From JAWXBK01 sp034439975 (GTDB lineage Bacteria > Pseudomonadota > Alphaproteobacteria > Dongiales > Dongiaceae), in the NCBI GenBank assembly GCA_034439975.1, contig JAWXBK010000048.1, positions 1 through 43,372 of the forward strand: a DNA stretch of 43,372 bases. The letters run 5' to 3'. This document shows positions 31,435 to 41,056 of the stretch, one piece after another; the first letter of the stretch is position 1, and every line of letters starts with the position of its first letter. The translations under genes were made by a program, and so were the position numbers. The notes beneath the pieces are model-generated. The model worked only from the letters and a program-made list of their open reading frames with translations, was not told the DNA's origin and did no database searches.

Positions 31435-32661
31435 ATGGCAATCCGATACGGCGTCCATTCGGAAGTCGGCAAGCTTCGCCGCGTGATGGTGCATCGACCG
31501 GGCGCGGCGCTGGCGCGCCTCACGCCCTCCAACTGTCACGAGCTGCTGTTCGACGACGTGATCTGGGTGAAGCAGGCGAGGGTCGAGCACATGACCTTCG
31601 TTGATGCCATGCGCCATCGCGGCGTCGAGGTGGTGTTCCTCCGGCAAATGCTCGAGGAAACCATGAAGATTCCCGAGGCGCGACGCTGGCTTCTCGAACG
31701 CCGGGTCAATGACAACACCGTGGGCGTCGGCCTCACCGAAGATCTTTACGGCCATCTGTCCGAAATCGGCGCCGAAGCGCTATCGAACATCCTGATCGGC
31801 GGCATGAGCAAGGCGGAACTGCCGGGCGAAGCGAAGGGTGTCGTCGCGCTGGTCCTGCGACCCGAAGACTTCATTCTGCCGCCGCTGCCGAATCACCTGT
31901 TCACCCGCGACACGACCTGCTGGATTTACGAGGGCGTCACGCTGAATCCGATGCGCTGGAATGCGCGCCAACTCGAAACCGTGAACATCGCCGCCATCTA
32001 CCGGTTTCACCCAGATTTTCGCGATGCGGGGTTCCCGGTCTGGTGGGGCGACCCCGACCGCAGTTTCGGGCTGGCAACGGCCGAGGGCGGCGACGTCATG
32101 CCAATCGGCAATCGCACGGTGCTGATCGGGATGGGCGAGCGCACGACGCCGCAGGCCGTCGGCCAAATCGCGCGCGCCCTCTTCAGCCAGGGCGGTGCCG
32201 ACCGGGTGATCGCCTGCAAGCTGCCCATCGAGCGTGCGAGCATGCATCTCGATACGGTGTTCACTTTCTGCGATCGCGACCTCGTGACTATTTTCGCCAA
32301 TGTCGTTGACAAAATCGTGGTGTACTCGCTCCGCCCGGGCGAACGCGAATGGACAATCGACGTTCGTGCTGAGGACTGCTCGCTGCCGGAGGTGGCGGCG
32401 GAAGCGCTCGGCATTCCGAAACTCAGGATCGTGGAGACCGGCGGGGATGCCTATGTCTCCGAGCGGGAACAGTGGGACGATGGCAATAATGTCGTGGCAC
32501 TCGAGCCCGGCGTCGTCGTCGCCTACGACCGCAATGTCTATACGAATACGCTGCTCCGGAAGGCAGGCGTCGAGGTCATCACCGTTCCCGGTGGCGAGCT
32601 TGGCCGCGGCCGCGGCGGCGGGCATTGCATGACATGCCCGCTCGTTCGCGATCCAATCTAA
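31435..32661 (+). CDS. arcA: Arginine deiminase
   Basis: A 408-residue deiminase that hydrolyses arginine to citrulline and ammonia, first enzyme of the arginine deiminase pathway. Catalytic features are the N-terminal LRRVMVHRPG, the FTRDTTCWI block, the MHLDTVFTF block holding the active-site His and Asp, and the nucleophilic Cys398 in GHCMTCPLVRDP at the C-terminus. Length equals the family norm. It lies 26 bases after the exchanger gene and 56 bases before arcB. Under low oxygen the pathway yields one ATP per arginine and raises pH. Confidence 0.97.
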   Translation: MAIRYGVHSEVGKLRRVMVHRPGAALARLTPSNCHELLFDDVIWVKQARVEHMTFVDAMRHRGVEVVFLRQMLEETMKIPEARRWLLERRVNDNTVGVGLTEDLYGHLSEIGAEALSNILIGGMSKAELPGEAKGVVALVLRPEDFILPPLPNHLFTRDTTCWIYEGVTLNPMRWNARQLETVNIAAIYRFHPDFRDAGFPVWWGDPDRSFGLATAEGGDVMPIGNRTVLIGMGERTTPQAVGQIARALFSQGGADRVIACKLPIERASMHLDTVFTFCDRDLVTIFANVVDKIVVYSLRPGEREWTIDVRAEDCSLPEVAAEALGIPKLRIVETGGDAYVSEREQWDDGNNVVALEPGVVVAYDRNVYTNTLLRKAGVEVITVPGGELGRGRGGGHCMTCPLVRDPI

Positions 32662-32717
32662 GCGGGCCGGTTTGAGCAGGCCGATCCGGGCGGGCCAGTC
32701 AATCAACGAGGCGGTGC

Positions 32718-33719
32718 ATGGCAGTCAATCTTCGCGGACGGAGTTTCCTCAAGCTCCTCGATTTCACTCCCGGCGAAATTCGCCATCTGCTGCGCCTTTC
32801 CGCGAGCCTCAAAGAGGCGAAGCTTGGCGGCACCGAGGAACAGCAGCTCAAGGGCAAGGAGATCGCGCTCATCTTCGAGAAGAGTTCGACCCGCACGCGC
32901 ACCGGCTTCGAGGTGGCGGCCTACGATCAGGGCGCCCACGTCACCTATCTGGGTCCGTCGGGCACGCAGATCGGCCAGAAGGAATCGATGAAAGACACGG
33001 CCCGGGTTCTCGGGCGCATCTATGATGCGATCGAATATCGGGGCTACGGCCAGAAAATCGTCGAAGAGCTTGCGGCCTATGCCGGCGTTCCCGTCTATAA
33101 CGGCCTCACCGACGAGTTCCATCCGACGCAGGTGCTCGCCGATTTCCATACCATGCGCGAATTCACGCACAAGCATCTGTCCGACATCGCGTTCTGCTTT
33201 CTGGGCGACGCCGGTAACAATATGGGGAACTCGCTCATGGTGGGTGCGTCGTTGATCGGCATGGATATTCGCCTCGGTGCGCCGAAGGCATGCTGGCCCG
33301 ACGAGGCGCTGGTCTCACAATGTCGCCGGATCGCCGAAGGAACGGGCGCGACGATCACGATTACGGAGGACGCCAAAGCTGCGGTCGCCGGCTGCGATTA
33401 TGTCTATACCGATGTCTGGGTTTCGATGGGCGAGCCGGACAGCGTCTGGGCTGAGCGCATCAAGCTGCTGGAGCCCTATCGCGTGACGACCGAACTGATG
33501 AAGGCGACCGGCAATCCGCATGCGAAGTTCATGCATTGCCTGCCTGCGTTTCATAATCGCGAGACCGCCGTGGGCGAAAAGATATTCCAGCAATTCGGCA
33601 TCGAGTGCATGGAAGTGACCGAGGAGGTTTTCGAATCGCCGGCTTCGGTCGTGTTCGATCAGGCCGAAAACCGCATGCACACGATCAAGGCCGTGCTCGT
33701 CGCGACGATCGGCGCTTAG
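32718..33719 (+). CDS. arcB: Ornithine carbamoyltransferase, catabolic
   Basis: A 333-residue transferase that splits citrulline with phosphate into ornithine and carbamoyl phosphate in this pathway. The carbamoyl-phosphate loop SSTRTRT is at 56-62, HPTQVLAD lies near residue 135, and the ornithine loop HCLPAFH lies near 273-279. The gene sits between arcA and arcC, so the catabolic role is preferred over arginine synthesis (argF). The next gene starts 4 bases after its stop. Confidence 0.96.
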   Translation: MAVNLRGRSFLKLLDFTPGEIRHLLRLSASLKEAKLGGTEEQQLKGKEIALIFEKSSTRTRTGFEVAAYDQGAHVTYLGPSGTQIGQKESMKDTARVLGRIYDAIEYRGYGQKIVEELAAYAGVPVYNGLTDEFHPTQVLADFHTMREFTHKHLSDIAFCFLGDAGNNMGNSLMVGASLIGMDIRLGAPKACWPDEALVSQCRRIAEGTGATITITEDAKAAVAGCDYVYTDVWVSMGEPDSVWAERIKLLEPYRVTTELMKATGNPHAKFMHCLPAFHNRETAVGEKIFQQFGIECMEVTEEVFESPASVVFDQAENRMHTIKAVLVATIGA

Positions 33720-33723
33720 GGCG

Positions 33724-34656
33724 ATGCTGGTCGTCGTCGCGCTCGGCGGGAATGCGCTGTTGCGCCGCGGCGAACCGCTCACGGCGGAGAACCAGCGCCG
33801 GAACATCAAGGCAGCGGCTGGCGTGATCGCCGCCATCGTCAAGGCGGGGCATCGGGTGGTGATCTGCCACGGCAACGGGCCGCAGGTCGGGCTGCTGGCC
33901 TTGCAGGCCGCAGCTTACCGTCCGGAGGAAGCCTATCCGCTGGACGTACTCGGCGCCGAAACCGAGGGCATGATCGGCTATCTGATCGAACAGGAACTTG
34001 AGAACGCGCTGCCCGGCGGCCCGCGCGTGGCGACCTTGCTGACCCAGGTCGAAGTCGATCCGAAGGATCCGGCGTTTCGCCATCCGACCAAACCGGTCGG
34101 TCCGGTCTATGACAAGGCCGAGGCGACGGCGCTTGCGGAAAGCCGCGGCTGGGCGATCGCGCCGGACGGCGACAAATACCGTCGCGTCGTTCCGTCGCCG
34201 CTGCCGGCGCATATTCCCGATATGGCCATCATCCGGCTTCTGGTCGATAGCAACGTGATCGTGATCTGCGGCGGCGGTGGCGGCATCCCGGTGGTGCGTC
34301 GCCCCGACGGCAGTCTGATCGGAATCGAGGCGGTGATCGACAAGGATCGCACCGGCTCGGTGCTGGCGCAGGAGATTGCGGCCGATGCCCTGCTGATGCT
34401 AACCGACGTGGATGCCGTCTATCTCGATTGGGGGAAGCCGACGCAACGGCGAATCCGGCGCGCTTCACCCGACGCGATCGACGAGGGGGATTTTCCTGCC
34501 GGATCGATGGGACCAAAGATCGGCGCCGCCCGCGCGTTCGTGACGGCGACCGGCGGCATTGCCGGCATCGGCGCACTCGAACAGGCGCTCGAGATTCTGG
34601 ATGGCCGCGCGGGAACATTGCTGGTCGGAGGCGCGGGCGTCCTGGTTCTCGAATGA
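33724..34656 (+). CDS. arcC: Carbamate kinase
   Basis: A 310-residue kinase of the amino-acid kinase fold that transfers phosphate from carbamoyl phosphate to ADP, making ATP, CO2 and ammonia, the payoff step of the pathway. Family marks are GGNALLRRGE at the N-terminus, CHGNGPQVG near residues 49-57, VVPSPLP, the ICGGGGGIPV loop and the LTDVDAVYLDWG segment. It is closely linked to arcB and its stop overlaps the next start by four bases. Confidence 0.96.
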   Translation: MLVVVALGGNALLRRGEPLTAENQRRNIKAAAGVIAAIVKAGHRVVICHGNGPQVGLLALQAAAYRPEEAYPLDVLGAETEGMIGYLIEQELENALPGGPRVATLLTQVEVDPKDPAFRHPTKPVGPVYDKAEATALAESRGWAIAPDGDKYRRVVPSPLPAHIPDMAIIRLLVDSNVIVICGGGGGIPVVRRPDGSLIGIEAVIDKDRTGSVLAQEIAADALLMLTDVDAVYLDWGKPTQRRIRRASPDAIDEGDFPAGSMGPKIGAARAFVTATGGIAGIGALEQALEILDGRAGTLLVGGAGVLVLE

Positions 34657-35462
34657 GCGATGCGTGCCGTCGCCGGCTGCGCGCCGGGCCGATCAGGATC
34701 GCGGGTATCGCGGCGGCGGTGCTGCTGGTTCTCCTGGGCGGCGGCGTTGCACCGGTTGCGGCGCGAACACTGTACGTACTGCCGGGCGACGACCCGCGTC
34801 TGTTCGTCTCTGTCCATCATCCGGCCTGGCGCGCTCTCAATGACGAGCTGGTCGATTTCGGAGTTGAAATCGAGCCGGATATGCGCTTCATCACGTTGAG
34901 CCACGCGCTCAAGATGGCGGTGCCCGGCGACGAGATTCTTCTGTTTCCGGGCTTGTACGACCAGAACAAGGCTAGCGACCTCATCCGGTTTGCGCGCGAC
35001 GGAGAGCCCGATGCCCCGATCATGTTAAGGGCGATCGGTGCCGGAGTCGACATCCGCGCGGCGGCTGCACCGCCGGCCGCGCCGCGTTACCTCGTCGACG
35101 AATCAGACGGCGGGCTGTCACTGCTGGAGGTTCCCCGCTTCGACAAGGGCTCGTACTGCGTTCAGATCCTGAACAGGCGCGGTATCGTCCTCGACGGGTT
35201 GAGCGGATCGAACTGCGGCTCGGCGCTGATCGGGATCCGGAACAGCAGTTACATCACAATCAGGAATCTCGACACCCAGGGTCTGCATGTTGTGATTTAT
35301 GCCGAGGGTCCGGATGGACGCGGCCGACCGCGCTGTGGATCTTCTCACGGGCGGCGAGCAAATGGAGCGCACCGCTATTCCAGAAATCGAAGCGGAGGAG
35401 AAAATCACTTCATGAAAGGCGCAACTCTGCATTCCGTCTATGCGCAACAGAAAAATCGGTAA
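34653..35462 (+). pseudogene. Truncated right-handed beta-helix secreted protein, C-terminus replaced
   Basis: The ATG overlaps the arcC stop (ATGA). The 269-residue reading begins with a signal or anchor segment (residues about 15-37, ending VAARTL), then DDPRLFVSVHH and ISHALKMAVPGDEILL-like and repeated short strands (GIVLDGLSGSNCG, NSSYITIRNLDTQG), the pattern of pectin-lyase-like parallel beta-helix proteins. After about residue 220 (near 35312) the pattern stops and the frame becomes basic and disordered (GRGRPRC, RANGAHRYSRNRSGG). Full members are longer. The simplest view is truncation by a rearrangement joining the arc operon to the ATPase segment. A short frame at 35299-35415 in another phase ends EIEAEEKITS and may be a remnant from the other side. 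Confidence 0.6.
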
Positions 35463-35487
35463 ATCGGGGGGCACGGAGGCCGCATGT

Positions 35488-38201
35488 ATGGAACGTATCA
35501 GCCAACCGATCCATCATCACGCCCGCACGGCATCTGAAAGCCTCACTACTTTTGACACGACGCCTACGGGGCTGAATGACGCGGACGCGGCAGCACGGCT
35601 CGAAACGCATGGCTCAAACCGCCTGCCCGCGCCGCCGAAGCGCAGTCCGGTCCTTCGCTTTCTCGCGCATTTCCACAACGTTCTCATTTACGTCCTCATC
35701 GGCTCGGCAATTATAACTGCGAGCCTCGAACACTTTATCGACACCGGTGTCATCCTCGCCGTGGTCATCGCGAATGCAATCATCGGCTTCATTCAGGAGG
35801 GCCGTGCCGAGCAGGCGATGGCTGCCATCCGCCAGATGTTGGCTCCCCATACTTCTGTGTTGCGCAATGGCAGGCGAGTCAGCATCGACAGCGCCGCTGT
35901 GGTGCCGGGTGACGTCGTTCTGCTGGAAGCAGGCGAGAAGGTGCCGGCCGACCTGCGCCTTCTGGAAGCCCGTGGCCTTCGCATCGAGGAAGCCATTCTC
36001 ACCGGCGAGTCCGTTCCCGCGGAGAAGTCGGTGAAACCGGTAGCAGAAGGCGCTGCTCTCGGTGACCGCACCTGCATGGCCTATAGCGGGACGCTGGTCG
36101 CAGCCGGTTCGGGACGCGGCGTGGTGACGGCGACCGGAAGCTCGACGGAGATCGGCCGAATCAGCGCAATGCTGTCCCAAGTGGAGATCCTGACGACACC
36201 TCTGGTTCGCCAGATGAACGCATTCGCCCGCTGGCTCACCCTCTTCATCCTGCTCATTGCTGCTGTGCTGCTGGCCTATGGTTACTTCGTCGGCCACGCC
36301 GACTTCGCGGAGCTTTTCATGGCCGTGGTGGGCCTAATCGTGGCTGCTGTTCCGGAGGGGCTTCCCGCGGTGCTCACCATCACGCTGGCGATTGGCGTTC
36401 GGGCCATGGCGCGGCGGAATGCCATCGTGCGCCGTTTGCCAGCCATCGAAACACTTGGTTCGGTCTCTGTGATTTGCAGCGACAAGACCGGGACGCTGAC
36501 GCGCAACGAAATGATGGTCGCCAGTATTGCCATCATGGGCCACACCTATACCGTCGATGGTGAGGGGTACGCGCCAGAAGGAACGGTCCGGCCGAGTGAG
36601 ATGGACCATGCGACCGACTCAGATGCAACCCTGGAGGAACTCGCCCGCGCCGCGGCACTGTGCAACGACGCCGTGCTGCACGCCCGCGAGACCGGCTGGC
36701 ATGTCGGGGCGACCCGATGGAAGGGGCGTTGCAGGCGCTGGCCGGGAAGGTCATTCCCTCAGGTGCGATAGCGTTCTCCGGATGGACACGCACCGACAGT
36801 ATCCCCTTCGATGCGAGTCACCGTTATATGGCCGTGCTCCATCACGATCTTGAAGGGCATGCCTGCATCAACGTGAAAGGCGCACCTGAGCGCATCATCC
36901 AGATGTGCGCTGACCAGCGTGCGTCAGATGGCGGCACGCATCCGCTCGATGTGGAGTATTGGCACGCCCAGGTCGAGGCCATAGCCACCCAAGGCCAGCG
37001 TGTCCTCGCGTTGGCGACGCGGGCCGTGACGCAGGAGCATGCAGCTCTAAATACCGCCGACCTCGACGGTCGAATGACCCTGATCGGCCTCGTCGGCCTG
37101 ATAGACCCGCCACGAGCCGAAGCTATCGCCGCCGTCGCTGAATGCCACGAGGCCGGTATCCGCGTGAAGATGATCACCGGCGATCATGCTGGCACGGCCC
37201 GCGCCATCGGCCACCAGATCGGGCTGATAAACGCCGATCGGGTGCTGACCGGCACCGACCTCGAAGCCATGGACGATGCCCAACTCGCCGCCGCCGTCGG
37301 GGAGATTGACATCTTCGCCCGCACCAGCCCCGAGCATAAGCTGCGCCTGGTGATGGCGCTCCAAGCCCATGGTCTCACCGTAGCCATGACCGGGGACGGG
37401 GTGAACGACGCCCCGGCGCTGAAGCGCGCCGATGCTGGTATCGCCATGGGCCAGAAAGGCAGCGAAGCGGCCAAGGAGGCCGCCGAGCTGGTGCTCGCCG
37501 ACGACAACTTCGCATCGATCGTAGCAGCCGTGCGCGAAGGTCGCACCGTCTACGACAACATCAAGAAGGTTATCAGCTGGACCCTGCCCACCAACGCCGG
37601 CGAGTCGTTGACCATTGTCATCGCGCTGTTTCTCGGCATGGCTTTGCCGGTGACGGCCGTCCAGATTCTCTGGATCAACCTCATCACCGGCATCACGCTC
37701 GGCCTCGCGCTGGCCTTCGAACCTTCGGAAGAGAACACCATGCGACGGCCACCACGGCCGCGGAATGCGCCGATTCTGACCGGCGAGCTCATCTGGCACG
37801 TCGTAATGATCTCAGTGCTCTTCGCCTTCGCCGTTTTCGGCATCTACACCTACGGTATCGACAGGGGCTATACGCCGGAGCTGGCCCGGACGATGGCTGT
37901 GAACACTCTTGTAGTGCTAGAGATTTTCCACCTGTTCTTCATTCGTAACATTTATAGCACCTCGCTGACCTGGAAGGCCGCGCGAGGCACGCCGGTCGTC
38001 TGGATCACCGTGGTCGCCGTGACGGTCGCGCAGTTCGCAGTCACCTATTTGCCGCCCTTGCAGACAGTCTTCGGCACGCAAGCCGTTCCATTCGCGGACG
38101 GGGTGCTGATTGTTGCGGTGGGTGCGGTGTTCTTCGCCATCATAGAGGTGGAGAAGCAGCTCCGACTGGTATTCCGGCGGGGCGAGGGGCGGGTCGCATA
38201 G
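35488..38201 (+). pseudogene. P-type cation-transporting ATPase, one frameshift
   Basis: Two overlapping frames make one type II (Ca2+/Na+/H+-like) P-type ATPase of about 903 residues. The first (35488-36771) has the cytoplasmic N-terminus, membrane segments, the actuator motif LTGESVP, the PEGLPAVLT membrane motif and the phosphorylation site DKTGT. The second (from about 36710 to 38201) has KGAPERII, the hinge TGDGVNDAPALKRADAGIAMG and the last six membrane segments. The shift lies at the GGGG run 36706-36709 within 'GWHVG/GDPMEGAL': one extra G restores the frame. The run makes a sequencing or assembly slip possible, but several neighbours are also broken. If intact it would export a cation under stress. 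The ion is not readable. Confidence 0.85.
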
Positions 38202-38326
38202 AGCGCTGGCGATCAGGAACAGCCCTTGCTCCATTGAGGCAATGGCCGGCAAGACGGACATCGTGGAGGCAGACGTCGAGAAGGAGTCCCAAGCAGTATT
38301 CGAAGAATGGAACCATCGCCAAGATG

Positions 38327-39389
38327 ATGAAATGCGCAGTATTTGTCGAACCGAACAGGATCGCGCTCGAGGAGAAGCCGGTGCCCAATGTCGACCCGCT
38401 TGACGCCCTGATCTGCATCTTCACGACCACCATTTGTGGCACCGACGTTCACATTTTGAAGGGCGAATATCCGGTCGCCAAAGGTCTCACTATCGGTCAC
38501 GAACCGGTCGGCATCGTCGAGAAGCTTGGTTCGGCGGTCGAAGGCTGTGAGGAAGGTCAGCGCGTGATCGCCGGAGCCATCACCCCGAGTGGCCACAGCG
38601 CAGCGTGCCTATGTTGTTATCATTCGCAGGATGGCGCCGGAACGAAACATGGCTTCAAGCCGCTCGGGGGATGGCGATTCGGAAATACCATCGACGGCGC
38701 CCAGGCAGAGTATCTGCTGGTTCCCGATGCCATGACTAACCTGGCTCTGATACCGGTGGGTCTCACCGACGAGCAGGTGCTCATGTGTCCCGACATTATC
38801 TCCACCGGGATCTCGGGCGCTGAGTCCGGCAAAGTGCGTGTCGGGGATACAAAGGCGGTGTTGCGCAGGGCCCGATCGGACTCTGCGCGACCGTCGGCGC
38901 TCGGCTTATGGGAGCCACGACAAAATCGGCGTCGAGGCGGTACCGGCGCGCATGGGGATCGCATTCAAAATGGGCGCGGATTACCTGGTCGACTTCACGA
39001 AAGTCGATCCGGTGGATGAGATTATGCGTCTGACCGATAGGCGTGGTGTTGATGTAGCGATCGAGGCGCTCGGCTGGCAGGAAACCTTTGAGGCCGCTCT
39101 ACGCGTGCTTCGGCCAGGCGGTACGCTATCTTCATTGGAGGTCTACTCCAGCGATCTGAGAATCCCGCTCGGTACATTCCTTGCCGGCCTCGGCGACCAT
39201 CGGATCGTCACCACGCTTTGCCCCGGCGGAAAGGAGCGGATGCGACGAATGATGGAGGTGATCGGCTCGGGACGCGCGGATACGAAATCATTGGTAACGC
39301 ATCGCTTCAAACTGGACCAGATCGAAGAGGCCTACGAGCTATTCGCGAACCAGCGTGACGGTGTGCTGAAAGTCGCCATTGCACCATAA
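38327..39389 (+). pseudogene. Zinc-dependent alcohol dehydrogenase, two frameshifts
   Basis: A medium-chain dehydrogenase of about 355 residues split over three frames. Frame one starts at 38327 and holds CGTDVH with a catalytic zinc ligand, GHEPVG, and runs to GDTKAV. Near 38861 a missing base shifts to AQGPIGLCATVGARLMG, the cofactor-binding segment. Near 38920-38925 another loss in an A-run shifts to IGVEAVPARMG and on to the end at 39389 (GVDVAIEALG, RPGGTLSSL, VTHRFKLDQIEEAYELF). The structural-zinc loop, normally four cysteines, is also eroded (ACLCCYHSQDG). Two indels plus a decayed loop favour real decay over sequencing error. Intact relatives sit in similar hypoxia/stress clusters. 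Confidence 0.8.
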
Positions 39390-39682
39390 TTTTCGAACCT
39401 GCCGATGAAGGCTCTTGCCGAAATCGTACGCCGGGTTGAGGGGCAATAAAGGCATGGCGCATCTGCGGCGCCTTTGGGGGAGTTGGGAGCCAGGTTCGCA
39501 AATCGGCTGGGCGAGGTATTGGATTGTTACAACACGAGAGTTCGGCTCCCGGTGCTTCGCGTTAGCATACGACCTGGAAATGGGCATCATTACTTGCAGC
39601 GTACCTGCGACGGCTCGCATCGAAGCGTGAGAAAAGGCAGATAGGGTGGGCTTGATTACACCCGAGCGCCTTTGAGCGCATC

Positions 39683-39703
39683 TGATTGCGGACCCCGCAA
39701 TCA
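39683..39703. repeat. Perfect 9-bp inverted repeat with 3-base loop
   Basis: TGATTGCGG at 39683-39691 pairs with CCGCAATCA at 39695-39703 around ACC. No T-run follows. It lies just before a terminator-like hairpin and 220 bases before an integrase remnant, so it might be part of an attachment or recombination site, but no tRNA could be folded around it. Confidence 0.6.
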
Positions 39704-39710
39704 TTCGACA

Positions 39711-39754
39711 AAGAAGGCTGTACCTCTGACCGGGGTGCGGCCTTCTTCATTTTC
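39711..39754 (+). terminator. Rho-independent terminator-like hairpin
   Basis: AAGAAGGC at 39711-39718 pairs with GCCTTCTT at 39740-39747, with a further partial pair inward, followed by CATTTTC. The stem is flanked by A-rich sequence on the left, so it could also act leftward. It may end the transcript from the ATPase and dehydrogenase region. Confidence 0.5.
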
Positions 39755-39926
39755 AGTCAATTGTTTGGCAGGGATCGTCGGATGAGGGCGCCGGTCGACT
39801 TTCGGATATGCGGCAACTGAGAATGAGATGCATCAGCGCTCTAACAAGGAGCGATACGTTATGTCACAGGTGCAAAGACATAATTGGAACCCAGACTTTC
39901 ATTCACCTAATCGAATGGAGGTCGCA

Positions 39927-40235
39927 ATGAGTCGAGTAAAACTGGACGATCGGATCATCGGCCACGCGGAGAGGAAGCTGCACAGCCATATTCTGTGGGA
40001 TATCGAGGCTTGGGGTTTCGGTTGCCGCATTCCGCCCGCCGGGCACCCGGAGTTCATCGCCTATTTCCATACTCCGCAAGGCTTGAGGCGAATCGCGCCC
40101 GTCGGCTCTTTCGGTGCGCTGACAACCGAACAGGCTCGCGGCATTGCGCGGGACATCATTGGCCGCAACGATCCGGCAGCGCATCGGCATGGGTTCGAGC
40201 ACCGAGCCCTGCACAGGCAGATTCGCGCTATCTGA
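39927..40235 (+). pseudogene. N-terminal fragment of a tyrosine-type integrase
   Basis: The ATG at 39927 has a good ribosome site (GGAGGT). The 102-residue reading contains LWDIEAWGFGCRIPPAG, FIAYFHTPQGLRRI and FGALTTEQARGIARDIIG, the ordered strands and helix of the arm-type DNA-binding domain at the start of phage-type integrases (DUF4102-like). The family needs another 250-300 residues with core-binding and catalytic domains; these are absent and the reading ends at 40235. The next gene on the opposite strand starts its 3' end at 40290. This marks an old integration event at this end of the stress island. Confidence 0.6.
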
Positions 40236-40289
40236 GCTTTGCCCGAATTCGGCAAGCTTGGCAGGTACGAAGTGCCGTTCGTGCCGCAT

Positions 40290-40988
40290 TCATATACGCG
40301 GATCATCGATCAGCGGAGTCGTCTTCGCCAGGGTTCTCAGATCCTCGATCCGGGTGAGCCGGATCAGCGAACCTTCGACCTGAACGCCATATGGCCGTAG
40401 CGTTGCGAAGGCGCGCGACAGATTCTCCGGAGTCATGCCAAGGAGCGAGGCGAGTAACCGCTTCTCGATCGGCAACACCAGGTCGGCGCATCCGTCCTTC
40501 TCGGCATCAAGCTGGAGCAGGTAGTTGGCCAGTCTCTCCACGCCCGTCCTAAGCTTATGGTTCTTGGCAAGCTTGATCACGCTTCGGAACGCGCGCGCCA
40601 GCTCGTCAATCATGGCGACCGCGAAGGCGGAATCGCTTGCGATCGATGCGCGCACGACCTCCGCCGGGATCATAAGAAGCCGCGATGCTTCCAGTGTGCG
40701 CGCGGACATGAGGTACACGGCATCGCGCAGTACGGCCGCAAGGATGAACGTCGAGACTGGTGTGGCAATCAACAGCGAACTCTCTCGCCCGTTTGCGTGG
40801 GCATAGAGTTCTACGGCGCCGTCCACGATGACATAGAGGAAATCGGCAGGATCGCCTTCCCTGACGAGTTCGACAGCGGCCGGAAAACGCTGCAGGAACG
40901 ACGGCTCCATCAGCTGCTCGAAACATTCGGGCTGCAGCGCCGAAAACAGCGGCAATCCACGGATTCGGTCCAGGTCTTCGGGCCGCAC
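40290..40988 (-). CDS. Crp/Fnr family regulator (Dnr-like, no iron-sulphur cysteine cluster)
   Basis: A 232-residue regulator with a cyclic-nucleotide-binding-type beta-barrel (about 15-130, including REGDPADFLYVIVDGAVEL), a dimerisation helix, and a C-terminal Crp-type HTH with KRLLASLLGMTPENLSRAF. Only two scattered cysteines are present and the N-terminal four-cysteine set of FNR is missing, so it is more like Dnr/NnrR nitric-oxide-type regulators or other non-Fe-S members. It starts with GTG at 40988 behind GGAGGC. An FNR-type box lies about 55 bases upstream, at the distance expected for class II activation. It is divergent from narK, which it may control. Confidence 0.9.
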   Translation of the reverse strand: MRPEDLDRIRGLPLFSALQPECFEQLMEPSFLQRFPAAVELVREGDPADFLYVIVDGAVELYAHANGRESSLLIATPVSTFILAAVLRDAVYLMSARTLEASRLLMIPAEVVRASIASDSAFAVAMIDELARAFRSVIKLAKNHKLRTGVERLANYLLQLDAEKDGCADLVLPIEKRLLASLLGMTPENLSRAFATLRPYGVQVEGSLIRLTRIEDLRTLAKTTPLIDDPRI

Positions 40989-41042
40989 GACTCGCCTCCG
41001 TGCTGTTCAGGCGAACTTTCAGCAGCCATCATTGAGTACGAT

Positions 41043-41056
41043 TGATAAATGTCAAG
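41043..41056. promoter_or_regulatory. FNR/DNR-type binding box between the Crp/Fnr gene and narK
   Basis: TTGATAAATGTCAA matches TTGAT-N4-ATCAA at nine of ten positions and lies in the divergent promoter region. If centred at -41.5 for the leftward gene, transcription would start near 41008 and give a 20-base leader containing the GGAGGC ribosome site, a consistent geometry. The distance to the narK start is 215 bases, so control of narK from this box would need an upstream promoter. Confidence 0.7.

Larger units (their letters stand above)
39390..39926. other. 537-base intergenic region with two hairpins
   Basis: No gene was recognised between the dead dehydrogenase and the integrase fragment. 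It holds a perfect 9-bp hairpin and a terminator-like hairpin, both listed separately. Leftward frames here show no family likeness. Confidence 0.5.

Noticed and set aside
37047..37799. 250-codon leftward open frame opposite the ATPase
   Set aside because: Antisense shadow; the ATPase motifs on the other strand explain the region.
39640..39712. tRNA-like sequence as integrase target
   Set aside because: A hairpin and a TTCGA are present but no acceptor, D or T arms could be paired.
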